This document shows positions 16,533 through 27,900 of a stretch of 64,000 bases of DNA, piece after piece; within the stretch, counting starts at the first letter, position 1, and the number at the start of each line of letters is the position of its first letter. The stretch comes from Pseudomonas haemolytica (GTDB lineage: Bacteria; Pseudomonadota; Gammaproteobacteria; Pseudomonadales; Pseudomonadaceae): positions 186,001-250,000 of the forward strand of contig NZ_VOIW01000001.1 in NCBI RefSeq assembly GCF_009659625.1. The letters are read 5' to 3'. The notes under the pieces were generated by a model. The model had not been told where the DNA came from. It worked only from the letters and a program-made list of their open reading frames with translations, and did no database searches. Position numbers and translations under genes: made by a program.

Positions 16533-17978
16533 TCAGCCTTCGAGCTTGCTTTTCAGCAGTTCGTTCACCTGTTGCGGGTTGGCTTTGCCCTTGGACGCTT
16601 TCATCGCCTGGCCGACAAAGAAGCCGAACATCTTGCCGCGCTTGGCTTCATCGGCGGCGCGGTATTGCTCGACCTGCTCTGCATTCGCCGCGAGCATTTC
16701 ATCGAGTACGGCCGAGATGGCGCCGCTGTCGGTGACTTGCTTGAGGCCGCGCTTGTCGATGATCTCGTCGGCGCTGCCTTCACCGCTGGCCATGGCTTCG
16801 AACACGGTCTTGGCGATCTTGCCGGAGATGGTGTTGTCCTTGATGCGCAGCAGCATGCCGCCCAATTGCTCGGCGCTGACCGGTGCCTCGTCGATTTCCA
16901 GGCCCTGTTTGTTCAACAGGCTGCCCAGCTCAACCATCACCCAGTTGGCCGCCAGCTTGGCGTCGCCGGCGATGCTCACGACTTTTTCAAAGTAGTTGGC
17001 TTGTTCACGGCTGGAGGCCAGCACGCTGGCATCGTAGATCGACAGGCCGAACTGCTCCTGGAAGCGCTCGCGTTTTTGCTGCGGCAATTCCGGCAGGGTG
17101 GCGCGGATATCATTGAGGAACGAATCCTCGAGCACCACCGGCAACAGGTCTGGGTCGGGGAAGTAACGGTAGTCGTTGGCTTCCTCTTTGCTGCGCATGG
17201 CGCGGGTTTCGTCTTTGTTCGGATCGTACAGGCGGGTTTGCTGGATCACTTTACCGCCGTCCTCGATCAGTTCGATCTGGCGACGCACTTCGCTGTTGAT
17301 CGCCTTCTCGATGAAACGGAACGAGTTGACGTTCTTGATCTCGCAGCGGGTGCCGTACTCGGTTTGGCCCTTGGGACGGATCGACACATTGCAGTCGCAG
17401 CGCAGCGAACCTTCGGCCATGTTGCCGTCGCAGATGCCCAGGTAGCGCACCAGCGCGTGGATAGTCTTGACGTAGGCCACGGCTTCCTTGGCGCTGCGCA
17501 TGTCCGGTTCGGAAACGATTTCCAGCAGCGGCGTGCCGGCACGGTTCAGGTCGATACCGGTAGCGCCCGGAAATTCTTCGTGCAGGCTCTTGCCGGCGTC
17601 TTCTTCCAGGTGCGCACGGGTTACGCCGACACGCTTGATGGTGCCGTCTTCCAGCGCGATGTCCAGGTGGCCCTTGCCGACAATCGGCAATTCCATCTGG
17701 CTGATCTGGTAGCCCTTGGGCAGGTCCGGGTAGAAGTAGTTCTTGCGTGCAAACACGTTGTGCTGGCCGATCTCGGCGTCAATTGCCAAGCCGAACATCA
17801 CCGCCATGCGCACCGCTTCCTGGTTCAGCACTGGCAGCACGCCGGGCATGCCCAGATCTACCAGGCTGGCCTGGGTGTTGGGCTCGGAGCCGAACGTGGT
17901 GGCGCTACCGGAGAAAATCTTCGATTGGGTGGCGAGCTGGGTATGAATCTCCAGCCCGATCACAACTTCCCATTGCAT
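16533..17978 (-). CDS. gatB: Aspartyl/glutamyl-tRNA amidotransferase subunit B
   Basis: Kinase/tRNA-binding subunit of GatCAB, which turns misacylated Glu-tRNA(Gln) or Asp-tRNA(Asn) into the amide forms. The 481 residues start [20 protein letters not shown] and include [39 protein letters not shown] and [12 protein letters not shown], with a C-terminal GatB/YqeY domain (about 330-481) that binds tRNA. Last gene of gatCAB, 10 bases after gatA. Confidence 0.97.
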   Translation of the reverse strand: MQWEVVIGLEIHTQLATQSKIFSGSATTFGSEPNTQASLVDLGMPGVLPVLNQEAVRMAVMFGLAIDAEIGQHNVFARKNYFYPDLPKGYQISQMELPIVGKGHLDIALEDGTIKRVGVTRAHLEEDAGKSLHEEFPGATGIDLNRAGTPLLEIVSEPDMRSAKEAVAYVKTIHALVRYLGICDGNMAEGSLRCDCNVSIRPKGQTEYGTRCEIKNVNSFRFIEKAINSEVRRQIELIEDGGKVIQQTRLYDPNKDETRAMRSKEEANDYRYFPDPDLLPVVLEDSFLNDIRATLPELPQQKRERFQEQFGLSIYDASVLASSREQANYFEKVVSIAGDAKLAANWVMVELGSLLNKQGLEIDEAPVSAEQLGGMLLRIKDNTISGKIAKTVFEAMASGEGSADEIIDKRGLKQVTDSGAISAVLDEMLAANAEQVEQYRAADEAKRGKMFGFFVGQAMKASKGKANPQQVNELLKSKLEG

Positions 17979-17988
17979 AGTGTTCTCC

Positions 17989-19440
17989 TCAGAAGCCGGT
18001 AGGGGTGCGGGTGTGCCAGTCGGTGTTCAACTGGTACTGGTGCGCCACATTGAGCAGGCGGCCTTCCTGGAAATACGGGGCGAGCAATTGCACGCCAACC
18101 GGCAGGCCATCGACGAAACCGGCGGGCATGGACAAGCCCGGCAAGCCCGCGAGGTTGGCGGTGATGGTGTAGAGGTCTTCCAGGTACTCGGCGATCGGGT
18201 CGCCGGTCTTGGCGCCGATCTTCCAGGCCGGGTTCGGCGTGGTTGGGCCGAGGATCACGTCGACTTCTTCGAAGGCGGTCATGAAGTCGTTCTTGATCAA
18301 GCGACGGATTTTCTGCGCCTTGAGGTAGTACGCGTCGTAATAGCCAGCGGACAGGGCGTAGGCACCGACCATGATCCGGCGCTGGACTTCACTGCCGAAG
18401 CCTTCGCCACGGGAGCGTTTGTACAGGTCGGTCAGGTCTTTCGGGTTTTCGCAGCGATAGCCGAAGCGTACGCCGTCGAAACGCGACAGGTTGGAGGAGG
18501 CTTCTGCCGGAGCGATCACGTAGTACGCAGGAATCGCGTGCTGGTTGTTCGGCAGGCTGATTTCCTTGATCACGGCGCCCAGCTTTTCCAGCGCTTTAAT
18601 GCTGTTTTGCACCAAGTCGGCGATACGCGGGTCGAGGCCGGCGCTGAAATACTCTTTTGGCACGCCGATGCGCAAGCCCTTGATCGACGTATTCAGGCTG
18701 GCGCTGTAGTCCGGAACCGGCTCATCGATGCTGGTGGAGTCCTGTGTATCGAAGCCTGCCATGCCTTGTAACAATATTGCGCAGTCTTCGGCAGTGCGTG
18801 CCAATGGGCCGCCCTGATCCAGGCTGGAGGCGTAGGCGATCATGCCCCAACGGGAAACACGACCGTAGGTCGGCTTCAGGCCGGTAAGGTTGGTGAAGGC
18901 GGCTGGCTGGCGGATTGAACCACCGGTGTCGGTGGCGGTGGCGGCCGGCAGGAAACGCGCGGCCACGGCGGCGGCCGAGCCACCGGACGAACCTCCGGGC
19001 ACGTGTTCCAGGTTCCACGGGTTTTTTACCGCGCCGTAGTAGCTCGATTCGTTGGCCGAACCCATGGCGAATTCGTCCATGTTGGTCTTGCCCAGGGTCA
19101 CGGCCCCGGCGGCAGCCAGCTTGGCCACTACGGTGGCGTCGTAGGGCGCCTTGAAGTTGTCGAGCATCTTCGAGCCGCAACTGGTGCGTATGCCCTGGGT
19201 GCAGAACAGGTCTTTGTGGGCAATCGGTGCGCCCAGCAGTGCGCCATTTTCACCGTTGGCGCGACGTGCGTCGGCGGCCCTGGCCTGGCTCAGGGCCAGC
19301 TCTTCGGTGAGGCTGATGAAGCTGTTGACCTTGGGATCGTGCTCGGCGATACGCGCCAGCAGGGTCTGGGTCAGCTCTTCGGAAGAAAACGTTTTGTCGG
19401 CGAGACCGCGGGCGATCTCGGCCAGAGTCATGTGATGCAT
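17989..19440 (-). CDS. gatA: Aspartyl/glutamyl-tRNA amidotransferase subunit A
   Basis: Amidase-signature subunit that releases ammonia from glutamine for GatB. The 483 residues carry the catalytic lysine in [12 protein letters not shown] and the serine pair in the glycine-rich [17 protein letters not shown], followed by [12 protein letters not shown]. The start could be MHHMTLAE or the inner MTLAE; I keep the longer form. It sits between gatC and gatB with short spacers, as in other pseudomonads. Confidence 0.97.
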   Translation of the reverse strand: MHHMTLAEIARGLADKTFSSEELTQTLLARIAEHDPKVNSFISLTEELALSQARAADARRANGENGALLGAPIAHKDLFCTQGIRTSCGSKMLDNFKAPYDATVVAKLAAAGAVTLGKTNMDEFAMGSANESSYYGAVKNPWNLEHVPGGSSGGSAAAVAARFLPAATATDTGGSIRQPAAFTNLTGLKPTYGRVSRWGMIAYASSLDQGGPLARTAEDCAILLQGMAGFDTQDSTSIDEPVPDYSASLNTSIKGLRIGVPKEYFSAGLDPRIADLVQNSIKALEKLGAVIKEISLPNNQHAIPAYYVIAPAEASSNLSRFDGVRFGYRCENPKDLTDLYKRSRGEGFGSEVQRRIMVGAYALSAGYYDAYYLKAQKIRRLIKNDFMTAFEEVDVILGPTTPNPAWKIGAKTGDPIAEYLEDLYTITANLAGLPGLSMPAGFVDGLPVGVQLLAPYFQEGRLLNVAHQYQLNTDWHTRTPTGF

Positions 19441-19456
19441 GAAAGGCTCTTTCCCT

Positions 19457-19744
19457 TTAGTCGATGACTTTCGGAACCAGGTACAGGCCGTTTTCGACCG
19501 CTGGCGCGATGGACTGGTAGGCCTCGCGGTTATTTCGCTCGGTCACAACGTCTGCGCGCAGGCGCTGGCTGGCTTCCAGTGGGTGAGCCAGAGGCTCGAT
19601 GCCGTCGGTATTCACGGCCTGCATTTGGTCAACGAGCCCGAGAATGCTGTTCAGGGCTGCGGTGGTCTGTGGAAGATCGGCATCATTGAGGCCAAGCGAG
19701 GCCAGATGCGCGATTTTTTCCACGTCGGAGCGTTCAAGCGCCAT
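19457..19744 (-). CDS. gatC: Aspartyl/glutamyl-tRNA amidotransferase subunit C
   Basis: Small stabilising subunit of GatCAB, 95 residues. [19 protein letters not shown] and [27 protein letters not shown] are characteristic of the family. First gene of the minus-strand gatCAB operon, divergent from mreB across a 210-base promoter region. Confidence 0.95.
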   Translation of the reverse strand: MALERSDVEKIAHLASLGLNDADLPQTTAALNSILGLVDQMQAVNTDGIEPLAHPLEASQRLRADVVTERNNREAYQSIAPAVENGLYLVPKVID

Positions 19745-19942
19745 GGGATTCTCCAGTGGAAAACAGAACGGAGGGCGTCCGTGTGTTAGATTGTCGGAAC
19801 ACTACCGCATTTCTACGGTCATAAGGCCGCGATTGTGGGGGTTGGTGCACAGAAAGTCGGCCAATTTAGCACATTGGCGCCTTGCCCAAAATCCCTGTCG
19901 TTGTTAGAGTTTGCCGCACTTTTTTACCCACGCGTTGCCTAG

Positions 19943-20992
<1,050 letters not shown>

Positions 20993-21022
20993 GATCGCCT
21001 GGATGGTTCGTGCTTGGTCGGC

Positions 21023-21046
21023 AGGCAGCACTTTGCAGTGCTGCCT
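21023..21046 (+). other. Perfect hairpin between mreB and mreC
   Basis: AGGCAGCACT and AGTGCTGCCT form a 10-bp perfect stem with a TTGC loop. No immediate T run follows, so this is more likely an mRNA-stability or attenuation element than a full terminator. It could set the mreB to mreCD expression ratio. Confidence 0.6.
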
Positions 21047-21131
21047 GTTGGCGTTTATCTTCTTCAATCTGCATCCAGGCCGGTTTGATGCCGTATGAAT
21101 AAAGAGAACATTTGCCTGGGAGGAGCGGCCT

Positions 21132-22223
21132 ATTAAACCGCTTTTCGCCAAAGGCCCCTCATTGGGCGTGCGCTTATTGGTGCTGGTCGTGCTTTCGGTC
21201 GCGCTGATGGTGGTGGATGCCCGCTTTGCACTGCTCAAGCCTGTGCGTAGCCAGATGTCGCTGGTGTTGATGCAGACCTACTGGATCACCGACCTGCCGC
21301 AACGGCTCTACCAGGGCGTGGCCAGCCAATTCGGCAGCCGCACTGAGCTGGTCGCCGAGAACGAAAAACTCAAGACTGAAAACCTGCTGCTGCAGGGGCG
21401 CATGCAAAAGCTGGCGGCCCTCACCGAGCAGAACGTTCGGCTGCGCGAGTTGCTCAATTCTTCTGCGCTGGTCAACGAAAAGGTCGAAGTGGCCGAGTTG
21501 ATCGGCATGGACCCCAACCCCTTTACACACCGCATCATCATCAACAAGGGTGAGCGTGACGGTGTGGTCCTTGGCCAGCCGGTGCTCGACGCCCGTGGCC
21601 TGATGGGCCAGGTAGTGGAGTTGATGCCCTACACCTCGCGGGTATTGCTGCTGACGGACACCACCCACAGTATTCCGGTGCAGGTGAATCGCAACGGCTT
21701 GCGCGCGATTGCCAGCGGTACCGGTAACCCTGAGCGGCTGGAACTGCGCCATGTGGCCGATACCGCTGATATCAAGGAAGGCGACCTGCTGGTCAGCTCC
21801 GGCCTGGGTCAGCGGTTCCCGGCGGGTTACCCGGTCGCGACGGTCAAGGAAGTGATCCACGACTCCGGCCAGCCGTTCGCCATTGTCCGTGCCGTGCCTA
21901 CCGCCGCCTTGAACCGCAGCCGCTACCTATTGCTGGTGTTCAGCGACAACCGCACCCCGGAAGAGCGCGCCAACGACGCCGCCCAGGCCCAGGAAGCGGA
22001 AGATAAGCAGAATGGCACCGCGCCGGTCGTGCCGGCCACGGTGCCCAAACCCGCTTTCGTCGGTCCGCCTGCACCGGCGGCCGCACCGGCAGCGGCGGCG
22101 CCTGTGGCAACGCCGGCCAAACCGGCGGCGCACAACGCACGTCCAGCCAAGCCGGCTGTGGCCAAACCGCCGACCACGACGCCGACCGCCGCTCCGGCCA
22201 CCACACGGCAGAGGGAGGAATAA
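21132..22223 (+). CDS. mreC: Rod shape-determining protein MreC, probable ATT start
   Basis: Periplasmic scaffold linking MreB and MreD to the cell-wall synthases. It has one N-terminal membrane segment (LGVRLLVLVVLSVALMVVDA), a coiled coil (LVAENEKLKTENLLLQGRMQ), then the beta-barrel region (IGMDPNPFTHRIIINKGERDGV, VLLLTDTTHSIPV), and a long Ala/Pro-rich tail from about residue 280. No in-frame ATG or GTG fits: the codon ATT at 21132 has a perfect GGGAGGA Shine-Dalgarno seven bases upstream and gives MKPLFAKGPSLGVRLL; the TTG at 21162 has none and would clip the N-terminus. The stop overlaps mreD by one base. Confidence 0.93.
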   Translation: MKPLFAKGPSLGVRLLVLVVLSVALMVVDARFALLKPVRSQMSLVLMQTYWITDLPQRLYQGVASQFGSRTELVAENEKLKTENLLLQGRMQKLAALTEQNVRLRELLNSSALVNEKVEVAELIGMDPNPFTHRIIINKGERDGVVLGQPVLDARGLMGQVVELMPYTSRVLLLTDTTHSIPVQVNRNGLRAIASGTGNPERLELRHVADTADIKEGDLLVSSGLGQRFPAGYPVATVKEVIHDSGQPFAIVRAVPTAALNRSRYLLLVFSDNRTPEERANDAAQAQEAEDKQNGTAPVVPATVPKPAFVGPPAPAAAPAAAAPVATPAKPAAHNARPAKPAVAKPPTTTPTAAPATTRQREE

Positions 22224-22711
22224 TGGCCGGTACTTATTCGCGCAATGGCTGGATCGTCTGGCTGACCTTCGCCATTGGTCTGTTGCTCAGCGTTTCGCCA
22301 CTGCCGCAATTCATGGAAATCCTGCGCCCGCTCTGGCTGGCCCTGCTGTTGGCGTTCTGGTCGTTGAACCTGCCGCACAAAGTGGGCATGGTCACGGCAA
22401 TGTGCCTGGGCTTGGCGGAAGATGTGCTCTATGGCACCTTGCTAGGCCAGAATGCGTTGATCCTGACCCTGATTACCTTCCTGGTGCTGTCGTTGCAGCA
22501 GCGCTTGCGCATGTTCCCGATGTGGCAGCAGTGCCTGGTGATCCTGGTGATCTTCGGCCTGGCGCAGTTGGTGCAGCTATGGCTCAGCGCCCTGACCGGT
22601 AATCGCCAGCCGACCCTGGCGTTAGTCTTGCCGGCTCTGGTCAGTGCATTGCTGTGGCCCTGGATCAGTTTTGGCCTGCGTGGGCTGCGTCGTCGCTATA
22701 AAATCAATTGA
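22223..22711 (+). CDS. mreD: Rod shape-determining protein MreD
   Basis: Small inner-membrane partner of MreC, 162 residues with about five hydrophobic helices. Family sequences include [22 protein letters not shown] and [21 protein letters not shown] good GGAGGA Shine-Dalgarno lies within the end of mreC and the ATG overlaps its stop (TAATG). Confidence 0.95.
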   Translation: MAGTYSRNGWIVWLTFAIGLLLSVSPLPQFMEILRPLWLALLLAFWSLNLPHKVGMVTAMCLGLAEDVLYGTLLGQNALILTLITFLVLSLQQRLRMFPMWQQCLVILVIFGLAQLVQLWLSALTGNRQPTLALVLPALVSALLWPWISFGLRGLRRRYKIN

Positions 22712-22761
22712 ATGGTTGCGAGGCTCTGCCTGGTTATCGAACCCAACAGGGAGAGGCTGCA

Positions 22762-23358
22762 ATGAATTCGCTTTATCTGGCCTCGGGCTCCCCGCGGCGA
22801 CGCGAGCTGTTGACCCAGATCGGTGTGCCATTCACCGTGGTCAGCGCCGCTATTGATGGAACACCTCTTCCCCACGAACCTGCCGTTGCCTATGTCGAGC
22901 GCCTTGCGCGCGGCAAGGCGACCGCGGGTTTTGTTGCGCTTGGCCAGACCTCGGGCGCCTGCGTATTGGGTGCCGATACGGCCGTGATTGTCGATGGCCA
23001 GATTCTTGGCAAGCCCGTTGACCAGGCCGATGCGCTGGCGATGCTGATGGCCCTGTCCGGTCGAGAGCATGAAGTACTTACCGCCATCGCCCTTGCCGAC
23101 GGCCAACGCTGTGAATGCCGACATGTCAGCAGTCGCGTACGTTTTCGCCAGGTTTCTGTCGAAGAGGCTACAACCTACTGGCACAGTGGCGAACCGCAGG
23201 ACAAGGCTGGCGGCTATGCTATCCAGGGGCTGGGTTCGGTGTTCGTTGCGGGACTCAATGGCAGCTATTCCGCCGTGGTTGGCCTGCCCGTGTGCGAAAC
23301 CGCGCAACTGCTAGCCCAATTCGGCATACCCTGTTGGCAAAACCTTACCGTGCGCTGA
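22762..23358 (+). CDS. maf: Maf-family nucleotide pyrophosphatase (dTTPase/UTPase type)
   Basis: House-cleaning pyrophosphatase removing non-canonical or excess dTTP/UTP, 198 residues. The Walker-like [16 protein letters not shown] at the N-terminus, the catalytic [17 protein letters not shown] and the [12 protein letters not shown] segment are the family signatures; the SPRR form and Q in YAIQG match the YhdE-type rather than YceF-type. The ATG at 22762 gives [11 protein letters not shown]. It follows mreD and precedes rng, the usual proteobacterial order. Confidence 0.95.
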   Translation: MNSLYLASGSPRRRELLTQIGVPFTVVSAAIDGTPLPHEPAVAYVERLARGKATAGFVALGQTSGACVLGADTAVIVDGQILGKPVDQADALAMLMALSGREHEVLTAIALADGQRCECRHVSSRVRFRQVSVEEATTYWHSGEPQDKAGGYAIQGLGSVFVAGLNGSYSAVVGLPVCETAQLLAQFGIPCWQNLTVR

Positions 23359-23428
23359 ACGCCGTATTCCAGCGCCAAGCCTTGAGCGACCGGTCACTAT
23401 TGTGAAAACGCCTGAACGAGACCCAGCC

Positions 23429-24886
23429 ATGAGTGAAGAGATTCTGATCAATATCACGCCGATGGAATCGCGCGTGGCGGTGGTAGAGAACGGTGTTCTG
23501 CAAGAAGTGCATGTTGAGCGCACCCAGAAGCGCGGGATCGTCGGCAATATCTACAAAGGCAAGGTGGTGCGCGTATTGCCGGGCATGCAGGCGGCTTTTG
23601 TCGACATCGGCCTGGACCGTGCCGCGTTTATCCATGCTTCGGAAATTTCCCTGCGTGAGGGGCCTGCGGTGGAAAGCATCAGCGCTTTGGTGCACGAAGG
23701 GCAGAGCCTGGTGGTGCAAGTCACCAAGGACCCCATCGGTTCCAAGGGGGCACGCTTGACCACTCAGCTGTCGATCCCCTCGCGGTACCTGGTGTACATG
23801 CCGCGTACCCCCCATGTCGGCATTTCCCTGAAGATCGAAGACGAAGCCGAGCGCGAGCGCCTGAAAAAGGTGGTCAGCGACTGCGTGGCTGCCGAGGGTA
23901 TCAAGGAGGCTGGCGGGTTTATCCTGCGTACCGCTGCGGAGGGCGCTGGTGCTGATGAAATCCTCATGGATATCCGCTACCTGCGGCGCCTATGGGACCA
24001 GATCGACGCACAGATCAAGACCATTGGCGCGCCCAGCGTCATCTATGAAGACCTGGGCCTGGCGCTGCGTACGCTGCGTGACCTGGTCAGCCCGAAGATT
24101 GAGAAAATTCGCATCGACTCGCGGGAAACCTTCCAGCGCACCACACAATTTGTTGCCGAGTTGATGCCGGAAATTGCCGATCGCCTGGAGCATTACCCCG
24201 GCGAGCGACCAATCTTCGACCTGTATGGCGTCGAAGACGAAATCCAGAAAGCCCTGGAGCGCAAGGTACCGCTCAAATCCGGCGGCTACCTGGTAGTGGA
24301 TCCGGCGGAAGCCATGACCACCATCGACGTCAACACCGGTGCATTCGTGGGCCATCGCAACCTCGAAGAGACCATTTTCAAGACCAACCTTGAAGCCGCC
24401 ACGGCAATCGCCCGCCAACTGCGCCTGCGCAACCTCGGCGGCATCATCATCATCGACTTCATCGACATGGAGGATGAAGATCACCAGCGCCAGGTCCTGC
24501 GTACCCTCGAGAAGCAGCTGGAGCGCGACCACGCCAAGACCAACATCATCGGTATCACCGAACTGGGCCTGGTGCAGATGACCCGCAAGCGCACCCGCGA
24601 AAGCCTGGAGCAAGTGCTGTGCGAGCCGTGCAGCAGTTGCCAGGGGCGCGGTAAATTGAAGACGCCGGAAACCGTTTGCTACGAGATTTTCCGCGAAATC
24701 CTGCGCGAGGCGCGCGCCTACCAGGCCGAAGGTTATAGAGTGCTTGCCAACCAGAAAGTGGTCGATCGGCTGCTGGACGAAGAATCCGGCAACGTCGCCG
24801 AGCTGGAAAGTTTTATCGGTCGCACGATTCGCTTCCAGGTCGAAACCATGTATTCCCAGGAACAATACGACGTGGTGCTGCTCTGA
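23429..24886 (+). CDS. rng: Ribonuclease G
   Basis: Single-strand endoribonuclease maturing the 5' end of 16S rRNA and starting mRNA decay. The 485 residues have an N-terminal S1 domain (about 35-125, KRGIVGNIYKGKVVRVLPGMQAAF split by the first strands), the DNase-I-like catalytic part with metal-binding aspartates in TTIDVNTGAFVG and IIIDFIDMED, and a zinc-link-like CEPCSSCQGRG. It lacks the long RNase E tail. The ATG at 23429 aligns with known RNase G starts better than the GTG at 23402. Confidence 0.96.
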   Translation: MSEEILINITPMESRVAVVENGVLQEVHVERTQKRGIVGNIYKGKVVRVLPGMQAAFVDIGLDRAAFIHASEISLREGPAVESISALVHEGQSLVVQVTKDPIGSKGARLTTQLSIPSRYLVYMPRTPHVGISLKIEDEAERERLKKVVSDCVAAEGIKEAGGFILRTAAEGAGADEILMDIRYLRRLWDQIDAQIKTIGAPSVIYEDLGLALRTLRDLVSPKIEKIRIDSRETFQRTTQFVAELMPEIADRLEHYPGERPIFDLYGVEDEIQKALERKVPLKSGGYLVVDPAEAMTTIDVNTGAFVGHRNLEETIFKTNLEAATAIARQLRLRNLGGIIIIDFIDMEDEDHQRQVLRTLEKQLERDHAKTNIIGITELGLVQMTRKRTRESLEQVLCEPCSSCQGRGKLKTPETVCYEIFREILREARAYQAEGYRVLANQKVVDRLLDEESGNVAELESFIGRTIRFQVETMYSQEQYDVVLL

Positions 24887-24964
24887 TCCCCAATTGCTTG
24901 TTGTATTCGAGACCGGCAAACCTTGATCTGCCGTCCGCTAACTGTTTTTTGAGGGTCGCCTGAC

Positions 24965-27900
24965 ATGGAGCGTCTGATACGCTTTTTTGCCGCTTTGACC
25001 CGTTGGGGCCTGGGCCTGTGTGCGTTGTTGCTGGTATTGGCGGCAGTGTACGTGAGCCTGGGGCGTGAATTGACCCCATTGGTGGCCGAATACCGCGCTG
25101 AAATCGAAGCCAAGGCCCAGGCCGCTGTGGATACGCCCCTGCATATCGGTAGCCTTGAGGGCCGCTGGAGCGGGTTTGCCCCGGTATTGCTGGCTCACGA
25201 CGTCATGGTCGGCGAGGGCAGCAGTGCCTTGCGCCTGGACCAGGTGGAAGTGGTGCCGGATATGTGGGCCAGCTTGATGGCCCGAGAAGTGCGCATCGCC
25301 CACCTGCAAGTCAGTGGCCTGCAACTGAGCGTCAAGGAGGACAAGGACGGCCGCTGGACGCTGCAAGGCTTGCCAGTTCAGGACGACCAACCGCTGGACC
25401 CGCAACAACTGCTGACGCGCATGCAAATGGTCAAGCGCGTATCGGTGCTGGACAGCCAGGTCACCTTGCAACCCTTCGACCAGGCGCCAGTGACCGTGAC
25501 GTACGTGGGCTTGAGCCTGCACACCGGCATGAGCCAGCAGCGCCTGGATGCGCGCCTGACGTTGCCCGACGGCCAGCCGCTGGCGGTAAACCTGCGCAGC
25601 CGTATTCGCGCCAGCCAGTGGAAAGACGCTGAGTTCGACGCCTACTTGAGCCTACCGCAAAGCGACTGGGCCAAGTGGATTCCCGCCAGGCTGACCCAGC
25701 AATGGAAGCTCACGCAGTTCAAGGCCGGCGGCGAGTTTTGGCTCAGTTGGGCCAAAGGCACCGTGCAAAGCGCTGCGGTGCGCCTCAATTCCCCGCAAGT
25801 GAAGGGCAGCTACGCCGACCGCAAGCCCGTGCACCTGGAAAACCTGGCCCTGACCGCCTACCTGCAACGCAGTGACAGCGGTCTTAAGGTGCTGTTTGAT
25901 TCGCTGGCGATGAACATCGGCGAAACCCGCTGGGAGTCTCGTCTGCAACTACAGCAAAGCCTGGCGACCGACAAGGATCAGGAAGTGTGGAAGCTGCAGG
26001 CCGATCGACTCGACCTGACGCCCATCACACCGCTGCTCAACGCCTTGGCGCCGCTGCCGGATGGTTTCGCCAAGGCCGTCGAGCACCTTAAGGCCACTGG
26101 CCTGCTGCGCAATGTGCTGGTGGACTTTCGGCCCCAGGACACTACCGACCAGAAAGTCAGTTTTGCCGCCAACCTTGAGCGTGTCGGTTTCGACGCGTAT
26201 TTCGGCGCGCCGGCTGCGCGCAATGTGTCCGGGAGCATCAGTGGTGACCTCGGCCATGGCGAGCTGCGCATGGACAGCAAGGATTTTTCCCTGCATCTGT
26301 TCCCGATCTTCGCCAAGCCGTGGCAATACATTCAGGCCAATGCGCGCCTGACCTGGAAACTGGATAAACAAGGTTTCACCCTGATCGCCCCCTATATCAA
26401 GGTGCTGGGCGAAGAGGGCAAGGTGGCTGCGGACTTCCTGATCCGCCTGCATTTCGATCATAGCCAGGAAGACTACATGGACCTGCGGGTCGGCATGGTC
26501 GATGGCGATGGCCGTTTTACCCCCAAGTATTTGCCGGCCGTGCTGAGCCCCGCACTGGATGAATGGTTGCGCACGGCGATTCTCAAAGGCGCGGTGGATC
26601 AAGGTTTCTTCCAGTATCAAGGTTCCCTGAACCACGACGCGCTGCCGGCGTCGCGCAATATCAGCCTGTTCTTCAAGGTGCATGATGCCGAGCTGGCCTT
26701 CCAGCCGGGTTGGCCCCATGTGAACAAGGTCAATGGCGAAGTGTTTGTCGAGGAAAGCGGTGTGCGCATCCTGGCGAGCAAGGGGCAATTGCTCGACACC
26801 CAGGTCAAGGACGTCTACGTCAATATTCCCCACGCACCGGCCGGCAAGGACAGCCACCTGCTGCTCACCGGCGGGTTTTCCGGCGGCTTGGGCGATGGCC
26901 TGAAAATCCTTCAGGAAGCGCCCATCGGTACCGCGTCCACTTTCGCCGGCTGGAAAGGCGAGGGCGACCTGCAAGGTAGCCTGGACCTGGACGTTCCCCT
27001 GGCTAAAGGCACCGAGCCCAAGATCGTGGTGGACTTCAAGACCGACAAGGCACGCCTGCAATTGGCCGAACCGAGCCTGGACCTGAATCAGCTCAAGGGT
27101 GATTTCCGCTTTGACAGCGCCAAGGGCCTGAGTGGGCAGAACATCTCGGCCCAGGCGTTCGACCGGCCGATCACCGCGCAGATTTTTGCCGAGGGCAGGC
27201 CGGGCAACATCAGCACCCGCGTGACTGCCAAAGGCCAGGTCACGGTCAAGCGCCTCACGGATTGGTTGAACGTCAGCCAGCCGCTGCCGGTGTCCGGCGA
27301 TATCCCGTATCAGTTGCAAGTCATCCTGGACGGTGCGGACAGTCAACTGATGGTCAACTCCAACCTCAAAGGTGTCACGGTGGACCTGCCCGCGCCGTTT
27401 GGCATGCCGGCCAGCCAGGGGCGTGACAGCACCTACCGCATGACCTTGCAGGGCGCGGAGCGCCGTTACTGGTTTGATTACGGTGAGCTGGCAAACTTCA
27501 CCTTTGCTGCGCCGCCGGACAAGTTCAATGATGGCCGCGGCGAGCTGTTTCTTGGCGATGGTGACGCCCTGCTGCCTGGTGCAAAGGGCTTGCGCATTCG
27601 TGGCGTGCTGTCGGAGCTGGATATCGACCCCTGGAAAAAACTCGTGGACCGCTACGCGGGCAATGACCCGGGCGGCAATGCCAAGCAACTGCTCAGTGGT
27701 GCGGATTTCAAAGTGGGCAAGCTGACCGGGTTTGGTACCCAGTTTGACCAGGTCAGCTTGCAGTTGAATCGCAAACCCGCTGCCTGGGGCCTGCAATTGG
27801 ACAGCCAGCAAGCCAAGGGCACGGTGAATCTGCCGGACGCCAAGGGCGCGCCGATAGCCGTCAACCTCAAGTATGTGAAGCTACCCGCGGTGGACCCGTC

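Noticed and set aside
25949..27811. 620-codon minus-strand frame opposite yhdP
   Set aside because: Shadow frame; the plus strand is a full-length YhdP.
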